Assembly: GCA_905215695.1 (NCBI GenBank)
Contig: CAJMQN010000002.1
Coordinates: 186,001 to 250,000, forward strand
Length of the DNA: 64,000 nt
Reading direction: 5' to 3'
Source: an uncultured bacterium
Lineage (GTDB): Bacteria > Bacillota > Clostridia > Christensenellales > HGM11417
The notes under the pieces were generated by a model that was not told the DNA's origin, ran no database searches, and was given only the letters and a program-made list of their open reading frames with translations. How positions within the stretch are numbered: the first letter of the stretch is position 1; the number at the start of each line of letters is the position of its first letter. Positions 24,170 through 33,020 of the stretch are shown here, piece by piece. The position numbers and the translations under genes were made by a program.

Positions 24170-27025
24170 TTACATTTCCGCGAGGGAAGAAGGCATCACG
24201 TCTAAAAACCGATAGTTTTCTGCGTCCCCCGCAGGGACTATACCGCCGCTCTCAAAATCCACAAACACAAAGTCGCCTTCGGGTTTTGTCTCCGTGATAC
24301 CCGTACAAATCATCTCCCCGCTCTCCATGTTCATATCCGCCATAAAATACACCGTTCCGGTCGCTTTGACGTAGGTAACGCCCTTGTTGTCGGTCAGCGT
24401 TTTCTCAGTCTCGTCGTAGGTAAAGGTTCTGCCGCTGCCCTCTACTAATATTATATTTTCTTTCACCGTAAAGGGATTGTTGAATCCTTCGGGATTCTCT
24501 TTCGTCAGTTCCGTTGCCGTCAGCCAAAAGTCAACGATTGCCGTGATTTCATCCGAAGCGTCCTTTGCGACCCAAGTGCCCGCATAGAACTCTGCAGACG
24601 GGTCCGCAACAAAGACGGGAGTCAGCGTAAGCGTCTCACTTCCGCAGTTCAAAACGTCCCAATCCATGCGGTACTGATTCCCGGTTTCATCCTGCCAGCA
24701 CACGAAAATCTGTCCCTCGGGTGCGGCAGCCTTCGGAAGAGCCTCTCCCTTCAATCCGTCCCGCGTATAGACCTTGGTTCCAAACCCGTCGTCCGATTCA
24801 AAGGTAACCGTCACTTCGGTGATTTCCTTCCAGATTCTCGCCTCCAGCGTCACCGTTGCCCCGTCCGAATATTCGTAGAAAAGCTCGTCGGAATGATAAA
24901 AATTTCTTCCGGTGTCCGTTGCAAACCACCCCTCGAACTTTGCTTCTCCTTCGAGCGGGGGCTGTTCGAATTCCATGGACTCGTTTCTCCTGTAAGTGGT
25001 AGTTTTCCATTCCGAGCCGTTGACCATAAAGACGACGGTGATTCCCTTCTCCTCGCGGAATTGCGCAACCGCCTTGTAATTATCCGCGCTGACAAGTTCA
25101 CCCCAGTAACGGATTTCGACAGGTTCGCCGTTGAAATTTGCTACCCAGACGCCGATCATTCCTTCACCTTCCGCTTTAGGTTCGGGCAGAGGCTCCATCG
25201 CCCTGTCCCAAAGACTGACGCGCTCTTCGTAAAGGGGATTCCCGTCCTGTTCGAGAATAGCCTGCACATTGAGGAAACAACCTACAATTTTGCAATTTCC
25301 GGCATCTTCGGGCGCAATGCTTTGCAGTTCAAGCAGGTCTGCATAGCTGTAGTCTCCCTCAAGCAAGCTCTCCGAAACCGAAGTGGGCGTATTTGTCCGA
25401 TAGCCGAATACATCGCCGCGCACGTCTATGTACAGTGTCCCTTCAAAGCGCTCCAGCGTGCTTCCGTTCACTTCAAGCGTATCGGTATCCTGCTGATAGT
25501 TGAAATTGTATTCCCCTGCGAAGAAGCTGGCACCGTCCTCTGTCTGATAGGGAATCGTATATCCCGAATAGATTTCTCCTGTCACAGTCACGTTTCCATC
25601 CGTGATACTCGCAAAGAAAAATTTAGTACCGATATTCGCAACGGCAACGATTTCGTTGGATTTGCCGCGCAGAACGTAACTTCCCGCAGCCGCGAGTTGA
25701 GACACGTCAACGACGTATTCCGCCCGCAGCGTCATTTCACTGCCGCAGCTGTGGAAGAGATCTTCGATATTTCGGCACTCTCGTCCACAGTTATTGCACC
25801 GCCAAAAATCAAAGACAAGCGAGCTGTCGCTCGGTATTGCCGTAGGAAGCTCTCCCGTCTGTCCCCTTTCATAGGTGACGACCGATTCTCCGTCCAGAGT
25901 GCCCTCCATGGGGTCAAAAGTTACGGTCACCGATGTCGAAACGCCCCACTGCAACTGATAGTAGTCGCCGGACAACTTATCTTCCGTTACGTCAATCGTG
26001 CAGTTCTGCGCGTCCATCAGCGCCTCGCTTTCAAAGTACAGATTGTCGCCGAGATAGGAAAGCGTGAGATTTCGCGCGGACAAAAACGCGTTGAAATCCA
26101 CAGTATTTACGCTCGCGGGAATGACGACAGCCATATTTCTGCATCCCGCAAAGCCCTCGTAGGCGATCATCGTCACGGGCTTACCGAGAAAGTTATCGGG
26201 AATCTCGACACATTTCGAGTATCTTGCGGAGCCCACGCCGAAGGCGTAAGCGTTCACCTCGCCAGTCTCGTCCTCAATCGGATAGAATTCATAGGGCGAA
26301 ACGGGTGCGGTTTCTCCCGCGGTCAGCTTGTAATCGGTGCGCACGCCGTCGATGCAGAGATAACCTTCCGAATCGACAGTGATGACCGAACCCGCGGCTT
26401 TGATATCCGTCACCTCGTCCCCGATGACCCAATATCCGTCGTCGTTGATGTACGGTGTGTCCCCGGGTTCTCCCTGCGGTCCTTGGGGACCGGTAGGTCC
26501 CTGTTCGCCCTGTTCACCCGCGGGACCTTGTGGACCCGTAGGACCCTGTTCTCCCTGTTCGCCTGCGGGTCCTTGCGGTCCTGCGGGTCCCTGTTCACCC
26601 TGCTCGCCTGCGGGTCCTTGCGGTCCTGCGGGTCCCGTTTCACCCTTTGAACCCGCGGCTTTCACGCCCGTGTCCGTAGTTCCGATGAACCAGTTGCCGT
26701 TTTCCCCGATTGTCGGAGTCTTGCCGTCAAGTCCTTTTAAGGACGCGAGCCACTGTGCCTCGGTGCCCTCGTAGCCTGCCGCCTGCGCGAGCTCGTAAGC
26801 GGATTTTCCGTTCGCCCCGTCGGCGCCGTCCTCCCCGTCCTTGCCTGCGACGATCGCCAGAAATTCGTCCAGCGTCCCCTCAAAACCAAGGTCCTGCGCC
26901 TGCGCGTACATGATTTCCACAGCGGTCTGCGTCTCCGGATTTTCCGGTTCTCCGCACGCCGGGAGCAGTAGCGCCGCAACCATCAGCGCGACCAAGGCAA
27001 GGAACAGTTTTCCCTTTCTTCTCAT
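24170..27025 (-). CDS. Collagen-like surface lipoprotein
   Basis: A 951-residue lipoprotein. The ATG of [14 protein letters not shown] is chosen because CAGGAGGAAAGG precedes it; the lipobox LLPAC puts the lipidated Cys at 24. Residues about 61-73 ([13 protein letters not shown]) and 128-190 are Gly-X-Y collagen-like repeats, mainly [12 protein letters not shown] units. Between them is a [24 protein letters not shown] module common beside such repeats. Further on are a BspA-like leucine-rich stretch (about 250-320) and InlB-like beta repeats with [13 protein letters not shown]. Triple-helical stalks of this type usually display adhesins. It has its own promoter and a structured leader. Confidence 0.88.
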   Translation of the reverse strand: MRRKGKLFLALVALMVAALLLPACGEPENPETQTAVEIMYAQAQDLGFEGTLDEFLAIVAGKDGEDGADGANGKSAYELAQAAGYEGTEAQWLASLKGLDGKTPTIGENGNWFIGTTDTGVKAAGSKGETGPAGPQGPAGEQGEQGPAGPQGPAGEQGEQGPTGPQGPAGEQGEQGPTGPQGPQGEPGDTPYINDDGYWVIGDEVTDIKAAGSVITVDSEGYLCIDGVRTDYKLTAGETAPVSPYEFYPIEDETGEVNAYAFGVGSARYSKCVEIPDNFLGKPVTMIAYEGFAGCRNMAVVIPASVNTVDFNAFLSARNLTLSYLGDNLYFESEALMDAQNCTIDVTEDKLSGDYYQLQWGVSTSVTVTFDPMEGTLDGESVVTYERGQTGELPTAIPSDSSLVFDFWRCNNCGRECRNIEDLFHSCGSEMTLRAEYVVDVSQLAAAGSYVLRGKSNEIVAVANIGTKFFFASITDGNVTVTGEIYSGYTIPYQTEDGASFFAGEYNFNYQQDTDTLEVNGSTLERFEGTLYIDVRGDVFGYRTNTPTSVSESLLEGDYSYADLLELQSIAPEDAGNCKIVGCFLNVQAILEQDGNPLYEERVSLWDRAMEPLPEPKAEGEGMIGVWVANFNGEPVEIRYWGELVSADNYKAVAQFREEKGITVVFMVNGSEWKTTTYRRNESMEFEQPPLEGEAKFEGWFATDTGRNFYHSDELFYEYSDGATVTLEARIWKEITEVTVTFESDDGFGTKVYTRDGLKGEALPKAAAPEGQIFVCWQDETGNQYRMDWDVLNCGSETLTLTPVFVADPSAEFYAGTWVAKDASDEITAIVDFWLTATELTKENPEGFNNPFTVKENIILVEGSGRTFTYDETEKTLTDNKGVTYVKATGTVYFMADMNMESGEMICTGITETKPEGDFVFVDFESGGIVPAGDAENYRFLDVMPSSLAEM
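26480..26645 (-). repeat. Collagen-coding minisatellite
   Basis: The DNA coding for the GPxGPxGEQGEQ units is a near-perfect tandem repeat with a basic period of about 36 bases. Units differ mainly at one Ala/Thr codon. Copy number could change by slippage, which would alter the stalk length in steps of 12 residues. Confidence 0.8.
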
Positions 27026-27050
27026 ATCCTTTCCTCCTGATTTCGTAAAA

Positions 27051-27149
27051 GTACACTTTTTCAAATGCAGAAAAAACAGAATAAAAAAACGCTTTGTTCA
27101 AAAAAACAAAGCGTTATGGATGATATGATTTGATTGCATAAAAGTGTAC
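27051..27149 (-). promoter_or_regulatory. Structured mRNA leader with attenuator-like hairpin
   Basis: In the transcript, AACGCTTTGTT pairs with its complement (27088-27115, six-base loop) and is followed by a run of U, the form of an intrinsic terminator placed between promoter and gene. The 5' flank GTACACTTTT (27149-27140) is perfectly complementary to AAAAGTGTAC (27060-27051), which lies just upstream of the ribosome binding site. The same arrangement is found before the lipoprotein gene at 36792-37544. Confidence 0.7.
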
Positions 27150-27164
27150 CTTTCTGTATCTTTC

Positions 27165-27193
27165 AGTATATAGCAACAGGAAAATTTTGTCAA
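27165..27193 (-). promoter_or_regulatory. Consensus sigma-A promoter of the collagen-like lipoprotein gene
   Basis: TTGACA (27193-27188) and TATACT (27170-27165) on the minus strand are separated by exactly 17 bases. The start would be near 27158, giving a leader of about 130 bases. Confidence 0.88.
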
Positions 27194-27206
27194 GAAAATA
27201 AAAAGA

Positions 27207-27235
27207 AAGGACCGGAATAATCCGGTCCTTTTTTT
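27207..27235. terminator. Terminator after the acidic lipoprotein gene
   Basis: GGACCGGA-ATAA-TCCGGTCC with T-rich flanks on both strands. It starts two bases after the stop of the gene at 27237-28262 and insulates it from the promoter at 27165-27193. Confidence 0.88.
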
Positions 27236-27236
27236 G

Positions 27237-28262
27237 TCAGTCGTCGTCCTCTTCGTCGTCATCAAAATCCACGCGGTCGGCGGTCTGTTCTCTGCCGTCC
27301 TCGAATTGGAAAACGTACTTGCTCTCGCCCATCGTCTCGTCCGTCACGACCTTGACTTTGCAGACATTTAATTTGCCCGTTTCGTCCGTGTACTTGACTT
27401 TGATTTCGGTTTCGCCGTCCTCGGTCTCCTTCTCAAAGGAGTACTTCTGCGGTTTGCCCTCCGCGTCCTTCAGCTCAAGTTTCATTTCGGTTTCGTCCTT
27501 TTCCTGCTCAAGTTCGACTTTGCTCTCCTGAAGAAGTTTGCCCTCCGCGTCGAAAAGTTTGTATTCGAAACTCTGCTCTTCCTCTTCGATTTCCTGCTTT
27601 ACATCAATACGTGTGCCGTCCGCCGCACTTGCGGTAAAGTGCACTTCCATTTCGCCCTCTTCAAGCTCCTTTTCGCCCTCGATTGCATACTCGAGGTTGC
27701 CGAGCACAAGGAGTCCCTCGAGCTTGCTCTCGATTTCCTGCTCCTCTTCGTCCTCTTTGTCCTTCTCCGCGGGAAGTGCGGTCTCGTTGTAATACATCAC
27801 ATAGACTGTGTTCGTGCCGTCGAGGTTCGGGACGGTGATCGTGCTTTTGACCGCGTACTCGACCTCCTTATAGACGACGTTTTCTTCGGTTACCGTGTTC
27901 AACGCGTTCGAGCCGATCATGCCCTCGAACATGTTGATGTACTTGGTCACTTCCGCAATCTGCGCTTCGAGAGGGTCAGTCGGTGTTTCAGGGTTCTCGG
28001 GATTTTCAGGAGTTTCGGGAGTTTCGGGGTTTTCGGGCGTCTGTTCCGCAGCCGCGAAATAGGACATCACCGTCTGCGCCGACGCCGTGTCTAACGTCAA
28101 CAGCGTACACCCCGACACCGCCGAAAACGCAAATGCGTCCTCCGCGTTCTTCACAAGACCGCCCTTCGCGCTCTCGTCGTTCGCCGAACCGCAGCCCACA
28201 AGCGTCGCCGCCATCGCCGCCATTCCGAGTACCGATGTTACCAATAAGCCCTTCTTTTTCAT
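27237..28262 (-). CDS. Acidic lipoprotein of unknown function
   Basis: A 341-residue lipoprotein; MKKKGLLVTSVLGMAAMAATLVGC gives a lipobox with Cys at about 24, and AAGGAG precedes the ATG. Residues about 75-95 are a Pro/Glu/Thr linker (PENPETPETP). The remainder is very acidic and beta-rich with alternating EMKLELKD / EIKVKYTD strands, and the C-terminus is DFDDDEEDDD. It resembles a class of clostridial lipoproteins with repetitive charged strands; the function is unknown. The acidic end could bind cations (inference). Its leader carries a hexanucleotide repeat. Confidence 0.8.
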   Translation of the reverse strand: MKKKGLLVTSVLGMAAMAATLVGCGSANDESAKGGLVKNAEDAFAFSAVSGCTLLTLDTASAQTVMSYFAAAEQTPENPETPETPENPENPETPTDPLEAQIAEVTKYINMFEGMIGSNALNTVTEENVVYKEVEYAVKSTITVPNLDGTNTVYVMYYNETALPAEKDKEDEEEQEIESKLEGLLVLGNLEYAIEGEKELEEGEMEVHFTASAADGTRIDVKQEIEEEEQSFEYKLFDAEGKLLQESKVELEQEKDETEMKLELKDAEGKPQKYSFEKETEDGETEIKVKYTDETGKLNVCKVKVVTDETMGESKYVFQFEDGREQTADRVDFDDDEEDDD

Positions 28263-28280
28263 TTTCTCATTCTCCTTTTC

Positions 28281-28304
28281 GTTTTTGTTTTTGTTTTTGT
28301 TTTT
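28281..28304 (-). repeat. Hexanucleotide repeat just before a ribosome binding site
   Basis: Four perfect GTTTTT units (CAAAAA in the mRNA), with a fifth imperfect one, lie directly upstream of the AAGGAG that serves the acidic lipoprotein gene. Such simple repeats can gain or lose units by slippage. Confidence 0.8.
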
Positions 28305-28350
28305 GGCTTTCACAGTTATGAACAATCGGGAACGCAAAATTGTTGGAAAA

Positions 28351-28387
28351 AGAAAAAAACTCCCGCAAAAAAACTTTTGCAGGAGTT
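28351..28387 (-). terminator. Hairpin with T-run: hydrogenase terminator or lipoprotein attenuator
   Basis: On the minus strand AACTCCTGCAAAA pairs with TTTTGCGGGAGTT (one mismatch) and is followed by seven T residues. It is 135 bases after the hydrogenase gene. A possible -10 (TAAAAT, 28414-28409) lies upstream of the hairpin, so it may end the hydrogenase transcript, attenuate the lipoprotein gene, or both. Confidence 0.7.
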
Positions 28388-28443
28388 TTTGCGCAAAAAG
28401 CACTACAAATTTTAGAATTGTTTTCTAACCGCGCCGAATCGGG

Positions 28444-28528
28444 CGGAAAAACCGCGTGATTCGCGCAAAAAACGCGTGTTTCATCGCGGAAAAACCGCGT
28501 GATTTGCGCAAAAATGCGCGCTTAATCG
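28444..28528. repeat. Tandem 43-base duplication at the end of the hydrogenase operon
   Basis: Two copies beginning CGGAAAAACCGCGTGATT start at 28444 and 28487. Each contains two small hairpins (CGCGG-AAAAA-CCGCG and a GCGC-A-rich-GCGC type). The second copy reaches the hydrogenase stop codon. Confidence 0.75.
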
Positions 28529-30267
28529 CGGAATTTCGGACGCGCTTTGTACGAGGTATGCAGGATTTCGTGCGCTTTGTGCCCGTTCGGTTCGCCCAAA
28601 TAGGTCGAATACAGCTCCAAAACCGCGGGATTTTCGTGGCTTTTGCGCTTGGGCATGTTCTTGTCGATGTCGTACAGCCCCTTCGCGCGCGCGATCCGCA
28701 CGTCCTCGAAGTTGATGGTTTCGCCGTTCTTCACCGGCTGTCCGCCGCCGTTCACACAGCCGCCCGGACAGCACATGATTTCAATGAAGTCATACTTCTT
28801 TTCGCCCGATTTGACCGCGTCCAACACCTTTTTCGCGTTCGCCGTGCCGCTCGCCACACACACGTTGACCTCTTTGCCCGCGACCGTGTAGCTCGCCTCT
28901 TTGACGCCCTCGATGCCGCGCACGTCATGGAAATCGAGATCGGCAAGTTCCTTCTTGTCCACAACTTCCACGACCGTGCGGAGCGCCGCCTCCATCACGC
29001 CGCCCGTCGCACCGAAGATGACTCCGGCGCCCGTTGACATGCCCAGCGGGTTGTCAAACGCCGAATCGGGCAGTTTGTCGAACATGATGCCCTCGCGCTT
29101 GATAAAACGCGCAAGCTCCCGCGTCGTCAGCACCGAATCTACGTCGGGAACGCCCGCCGCAGCCTGATTCTCGCGGTTCTTCTCGTACTTCTTCGCCACG
29201 CAGGGCATGATACCCACGACGTAGATGTCCTCGGGTTTCCACCCCATCTTCTCCGCGTAATAGGTCTTGACCGTCGCACCGTACATCTGCATGGGCGATT
29301 TGCAGGAGGACAGATTCTCCAAAAACTCGGGATAATACAGCTCGCAGAAGTTGATCCAGCCCGGCGAGCAGGAGGTGATCATCGGGAGCTTTCCGCCCTT
29401 CGTGAACCGCTCGATAAACTCGTGTCCCTCTTCCATGATGGTCAAATCCGCCGCGAAGTCCACGTCGAACACCTTTTCAAAGCCGAGCATGCGCAGGGCT
29501 GAAACCATTTTGCCCTCCACGTTCGTCCCGAGAGGCATTCCGAATTCCTCGCCCAAGGCGACGCGGACCGCCGGAGCGGGCGCGACAATCACGTGCTTGG
29601 AGGGGTCTGAAAGAGCCTTCTTCACATTGTCGATTTCGTCCTTCTCGGTCAGCGCGCCCGTCGGGCAAACCGTCGTACACTGTCCGCAGCCGATACAGGG
29701 GGAATCCGCCAAATCCTTCTCGAACGCGCAGGCGATATGCGTCGCAAATCCGCGCTGGTTGGGTCCGATGACCGCCACGCCCTGATTGTGCGCGCACACC
29801 GCGACACAGCGGCGGCAGAGGATACATTTGTTGTTGTTGCGAACAAGCCAATCCGTCGATTCGTCTTTCTCGAATTCGTTGACCTCTCCCCCGAACCGCT
29901 TTGCGTCGCAGCCGTACTCCTGCGAGAGCGCCTGCAATTCGCAGTTGCCGCTCCGCACGCAGGACAGGCAGGACTTGTCGTGGTCGGAGAGAATCAGCTC
30001 GAGGGTGGTCTTGCGCGCCTTTTGGATGCGCTCGGAGTTCGTCGTGATCTCCATGCCCTCGTTCACCGGGTACACGCACGCCGTCACGAGCGAGCGGGCG
30101 CCCTTGACCTCTACCACGCAGATACGGCAGGCGCCGATCACGTTGATGTCCTTCATATAGCACAGCGTGGGAATCTTGATGCCCGCAAGCCGTGCCGCCT
30201 CCAAAACCGTCGATCCCGCAGGGACCGAGTAAGGCATTCCGTTGATCTTGATGTTTACGTTTGCCAT
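28522..30267 (-). CDS. hndD: [FeFe] hydrogenase catalytic subunit, HndD/HydA type
   Basis: A 581-residue catalytic subunit of a multimeric NAD(P)-linked [FeFe] hydrogenase. Domain order: 2Fe-2S (1-80, GACRICVVEV), His-Cys3 4Fe-4S (HDKSCLSCVRSGNC), two 4Fe-4S (CILCRRCVAVC and CIGCGQCTTVC), then the H-cluster domain (about 215-495) with TSCSPGW, MPCVAKKYE and MCCPGGCVNGGGQP, and a small-subunit-like tail. The first H motif has Ser where many enzymes have a second Cys; I recall this variant among trimeric enzymes but cannot check. AGAGGAG precedes the ATG. It takes electrons from ferredoxin and the HndABC modules to make H2, or the reverse. Confidence 0.95.
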   Translation of the reverse strand: MANVNIKINGMPYSVPAGSTVLEAARLAGIKIPTLCYMKDINVIGACRICVVEVKGARSLVTACVYPVNEGMEITTNSERIQKARKTTLELILSDHDKSCLSCVRSGNCELQALSQEYGCDAKRFGGEVNEFEKDESTDWLVRNNNKCILCRRCVAVCAHNQGVAVIGPNQRGFATHIACAFEKDLADSPCIGCGQCTTVCPTGALTEKDEIDNVKKALSDPSKHVIVAPAPAVRVALGEEFGMPLGTNVEGKMVSALRMLGFEKVFDVDFAADLTIMEEGHEFIERFTKGGKLPMITSCSPGWINFCELYYPEFLENLSSCKSPMQMYGATVKTYYAEKMGWKPEDIYVVGIMPCVAKKYEKNRENQAAAGVPDVDSVLTTRELARFIKREGIMFDKLPDSAFDNPLGMSTGAGVIFGATGGVMEAALRTVVEVVDKKELADLDFHDVRGIEGVKEASYTVAGKEVNVCVASGTANAKKVLDAVKSGEKKYDFIEIMCCPGGCVNGGGQPVKNGETINFEDVRIARAKGLYDIDKNMPKRKSHENPAVLELYSTYLGEPNGHKAHEILHTSYKARPKFRD

Positions 30268-30282
30268 GTCAGTTCGCTCCTC

Positions 30283-32070
30283 TTACTTTTTCACGATCGC
30301 GCCGAAGTTGCAGTTTGCAAGGCATGCCCCGCACTTGATGCACTTCTGATTGTCGATGACGAAAGGCTTTTTGATGGTTCCGCTGATCGCCTCCACCGGA
30401 CAGTTGCGCGCACACTTCGAACACCCGATACACTTCTCGGGGTCTATGTAGTACTTCATAAGTTTCTTGCACACTCCCGCAGGGCAGGTCTTGTCCTGCA
30501 CGTGCGCGATGTACTCGTCCCGGAAGTAGCGCAAAGTCGAAAGCACGGGGTTCGGAGCCGTCTGCCCGAGACCGCACAGGGAGTTTTCCTTGATGTAGTA
30601 GCAGAGCTGCTCCATGTCCTCGAGATCCTGCATCGTCGCCTTGCCCTCGGTAATCTTGGTCAGGTACTCGAGGAGACGGCGGTTGCCGATTCGGCAGGGC
30701 GTACACTTGCCGCAGGACTCCTCCACCGTAAATTCAAGGAAGAATTTGGCGATGTCCACCATGCAGTTGTCCTCGTCCATGACAATCATGCCGCCCGAGC
30801 CCATCATGGAGCCGATGGCGATGAGGTTGTCATAGTCGATGGGCGTGTCGATGAGAGAGGCGGGAATACAGCCGCCCGAAGGACCGCCCGTCTGCGCCGC
30901 CTTGAACTTCTTGCCGTTCGGACAGCCGCCGCCGATGTCCTCGACGATCTGCCGCAGGGTCGTGCCCATGGGAATCTCCACAAGACCCGTGTTCGTAATC
31001 TTGCCGCCGAGCGCGAACACCTTGGTGCCCTTGGACTTCTCCGTGCCCATGGAGGCGAACCAATCCGCACCCTTTAAGATAATCTGCGCGACGTTCGCGT
31101 AGGTCTCGACGTTGTTGAGAATCGTGGGCTTGCCGAAGAGTCCCTTGACCGCCGGGAAGGGCGGACGGGGACGGGGTTCGCCGCGGTGTCCCTCGATGCT
31201 GACCATGAGCGCCGTCTCCTCGCCGCACACGAACGCGCCCGAGCCGAGACGGATTTCCAAATCAAAGTTGAAGCCGGTATCGAAGATATTATTCCCCAAA
31301 AGTCCGTATTCTTTCGCCTGATCGATTGCAATCTGCAATCTCTGCACCGCAATCGGATATTCCGCGCGGATATAGACGTAGCCCTGATCCGAACCGATGG
31401 CGTATGCCGCAATCGCCATCGCCTCGATGACCGCGTGCGGGTCGCCCTCGAGGACGGAGCGGTCCATGAACGCGCCCGGGTCTCCTTCGTCCGCATTACA
31501 GCAGACGTATTTCTTGTCCGAAACCGATTTCGAGGCAAATTCCCACTTCTTGCCCGTAGGGAAACCCGCTCCGCCTCTGCCGCGCAGTCCCGAACGGGTG
31601 ATTTCCTCGATGACCTGTTGCGGAGTCATCTCGGTGAGCGCCTTCGCGAGAGCCTGATAGCCGTCGAAAGCGATGTATTCGTCGATTTCCTCGGGGTTGA
31701 TCACGCCGCAGTTGCGCAGCGCGACACGGGTCTGTTTCTTGTAAAAATTGGTGTCCGAAAGCGCGCGGACCGCCTCGGTGTCCTCCGTCTCCTTGTGCAG
31801 GAGCCGGGTCAAGAGCCGACCCTTTACAATGTGCTCGTCCACGATTTCGGTCACGTCCTCCACCTTTACGTGGCTGTAGAACGCGCCCTCGGGATACACG
31901 ATGATGACCGGACCTACCGCGCAGAGCCCGAAACATCCCGTCTTGACGACCTTGACTTCCTGGTCGAGCCCCTTCTCCTTCAGCTGTTTCTCGAATTCGT
32001 CAAAGATTGCGGCGCTGTTGTTGGAGTGGCAGCCCGTGCCCCCGCAAACCAGGATATGACTTCTAAACAT
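30283..32070 (-). CDS. hndC: Hydrogenase NuoF-like flavoprotein subunit HndC
   Basis: A 595-residue diaphorase subunit. Residues 1-100 are a thioredoxin-like 2Fe-2S domain (CGGTGCHSN, TGCFGLCAVGP); 130-400 is the NuoF FMN/NAD domain (SGLRGRGGAGFPTGKKWEF, GAFVCGEETALMVSIEG); 440-520 holds the NuoF 4Fe-4S site (ESCGKCTPCRIGNRRL); the C-terminus has two ferredoxin clusters (CIGCSKCARNCP, CIKCGACLANC). It connects NAD(P)H to the electron chain of the hydrogenase. GGAGGAAGT directly precedes the ATG. The gap to hndD is 15 bases. Confidence 0.95.
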   Translation of the reverse strand: MFRSHILVCGGTGCHSNNSAAIFDEFEKQLKEKGLDQEVKVVKTGCFGLCAVGPVIIVYPEGAFYSHVKVEDVTEIVDEHIVKGRLLTRLLHKETEDTEAVRALSDTNFYKKQTRVALRNCGVINPEEIDEYIAFDGYQALAKALTEMTPQQVIEEITRSGLRGRGGAGFPTGKKWEFASKSVSDKKYVCCNADEGDPGAFMDRSVLEGDPHAVIEAMAIAAYAIGSDQGYVYIRAEYPIAVQRLQIAIDQAKEYGLLGNNIFDTGFNFDLEIRLGSGAFVCGEETALMVSIEGHRGEPRPRPPFPAVKGLFGKPTILNNVETYANVAQIILKGADWFASMGTEKSKGTKVFALGGKITNTGLVEIPMGTTLRQIVEDIGGGCPNGKKFKAAQTGGPSGGCIPASLIDTPIDYDNLIAIGSMMGSGGMIVMDEDNCMVDIAKFFLEFTVEESCGKCTPCRIGNRRLLEYLTKITEGKATMQDLEDMEQLCYYIKENSLCGLGQTAPNPVLSTLRYFRDEYIAHVQDKTCPAGVCKKLMKYYIDPEKCIGCSKCARNCPVEAISGTIKKPFVIDNQKCIKCGACLANCNFGAIVKK

Positions 32071-32079
32071 ACTTCCTCC

Positions 32080-32451
32080 TTACTCGTTGGTAATCATGTA
32101 TTCCTTGACCGCGTTGCCGTTCACAATATGATTGGCGACCACGTTTTTGGCTTTTTCGGCGTCCATGTGGACATAGGTGACCTTCTCCTGTCCCGGCACG
32201 AATACTTCCACGATGGGCTCTAACTTGCACATGCCGATACAGCCCGAACGCGTGACCTTTACGTTCTTCAAATTGCGCTTGGCAACCTCGTCCACAAGCG
32301 CGTTGAACACAGGGCGCGCGCCCGCGGAAATTCCGCAGGTCGCCATTCCCACGACGATACGGATCTCACTGTTCTCGTCCGTGTTGTCCCGCACGAAGAT
32401 TTGGGACTGCATTTTGTCACGGATTGCCTTGATGTCGGCGATACTCTTCAT
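32080..32451 (-). CDS. hndB: 2Fe-2S ferredoxin-like hydrogenase subunit HndB
   Basis: A 123-residue thioredoxin-like ferredoxin: VVGMATCGISAGARPV supplies the first cysteine and TRSGCIGMCKLEP two more. It matches HndB, the small electron-transfer subunit of NADP-reducing hydrogenases. Its ATG overlaps the ATPase stop (ATGA) and hndC follows after nine bases, so it links the sensor module to the structural genes in one transcript. Confidence 0.9.
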   Translation of the reverse strand: MKSIADIKAIRDKMQSQIFVRDNTDENSEIRIVVGMATCGISAGARPVFNALVDEVAKRNLKNVKVTRSGCIGMCKLEPIVEVFVPGQEKVTYVHMDAEKAKNVVANHIVNGNAVKEYMITNE

Positions 32452-33020
32452 ATTTCTGCTCCTCCATTGATTTCGATGATATTTTCTTCCAAAAGATTTC
32501 TTACAAAGTTCAATATTTCCGGTTCGTCCAAGGGAATCCCCTCTCCAAGCTCCGCTCGAAGCTCCCGCGTGTCGAACCGGAAATTCCGGTCCTCCACCGC
32601 ATAGTCGAGGAGAAAATCCACCTGCTTTCCCGCGTTGGTCGTGCTGTCCGAAAGCAGCGCGCAGAGCGTTTCCGAAAGACTTCCGAGCGGCGCGCGGTCG
32701 ATGTGCGAGAGCTGAAACGTTGCTTGCACCCGCGTGCCCCTGCCCACTTCGCTCCGAATCTCAAAGCTGCCCCCCGCAGTCTCCGCCGCAAGTTTGAAGA
32801 GCGGAATCCCCATGCCGACCTTGCGCGTTCTTCGCGTGGTCGTGAAGGGGTCTGTGACCCGCGCGAGGAATTCCTCGCTCATGCCGCAGCCGTCGTCCGT
32901 CACGGTCAGGGTCAGCGTGTCCTCTTTCGGCGAGGCGCGGACACCGATCTCCACGAGGCTTGCGCCCGCTTTGACCGAGTTTTCGCAGATGTCGAGAAGA
33001 TGAAGGGAAAGTTCTCTCAC
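32448..33020 (-). CDS. GHKL ATPase (histidine-kinase-like) of the hydrogenase sensor module
   Basis: A 190-residue protein starting with GTG (GTGA overlap with the PHP gene). Residues 1-115 are a GHKL ATP-binding domain: an N-box (HLLDICENSVKAGA), TVTDDGCGMSEE (G1), and KVGMGIPLFKLAAETAGG (G2). There is no phosphoacceptor His domain, so it is not a complete kinase; it resembles anti-sigma or sensor ATPases found beside [FeFe] hydrogenases in clostridia. The C-terminal 70 residues are of unknown type. Confidence 0.85.
   Translation of the reverse strand: MRELSLHLLDICENSVKAGASLVEIGVRASPKEDTLTLTVTDDGCGMSEEFLARVTDPFTTTRRTRKVGMGIPLFKLAAETAGGSFEIRSEVGRGTRVQATFQLSHIDRAPLGSLSETLCALLSDSTTNAGKQVDFLLDYAVEDRNFRFDTRELRAELGEGIPLDEPEILNFVRNLLEENIIEINGGAEI

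Noticed and set aside
28522..30267. TSCSPGW in the hydrogenase as a sign of an inactive enzyme
   Set aside because: All other H-cluster motifs are intact and I recall the Ser variant in multimeric NAD-linked hydrogenases, so loss of activity is not implied.
29737..31077. Long plus-strand frame of 446 codons
   Set aside because: Antisense to hndD and hndC; a codon-bias shadow.
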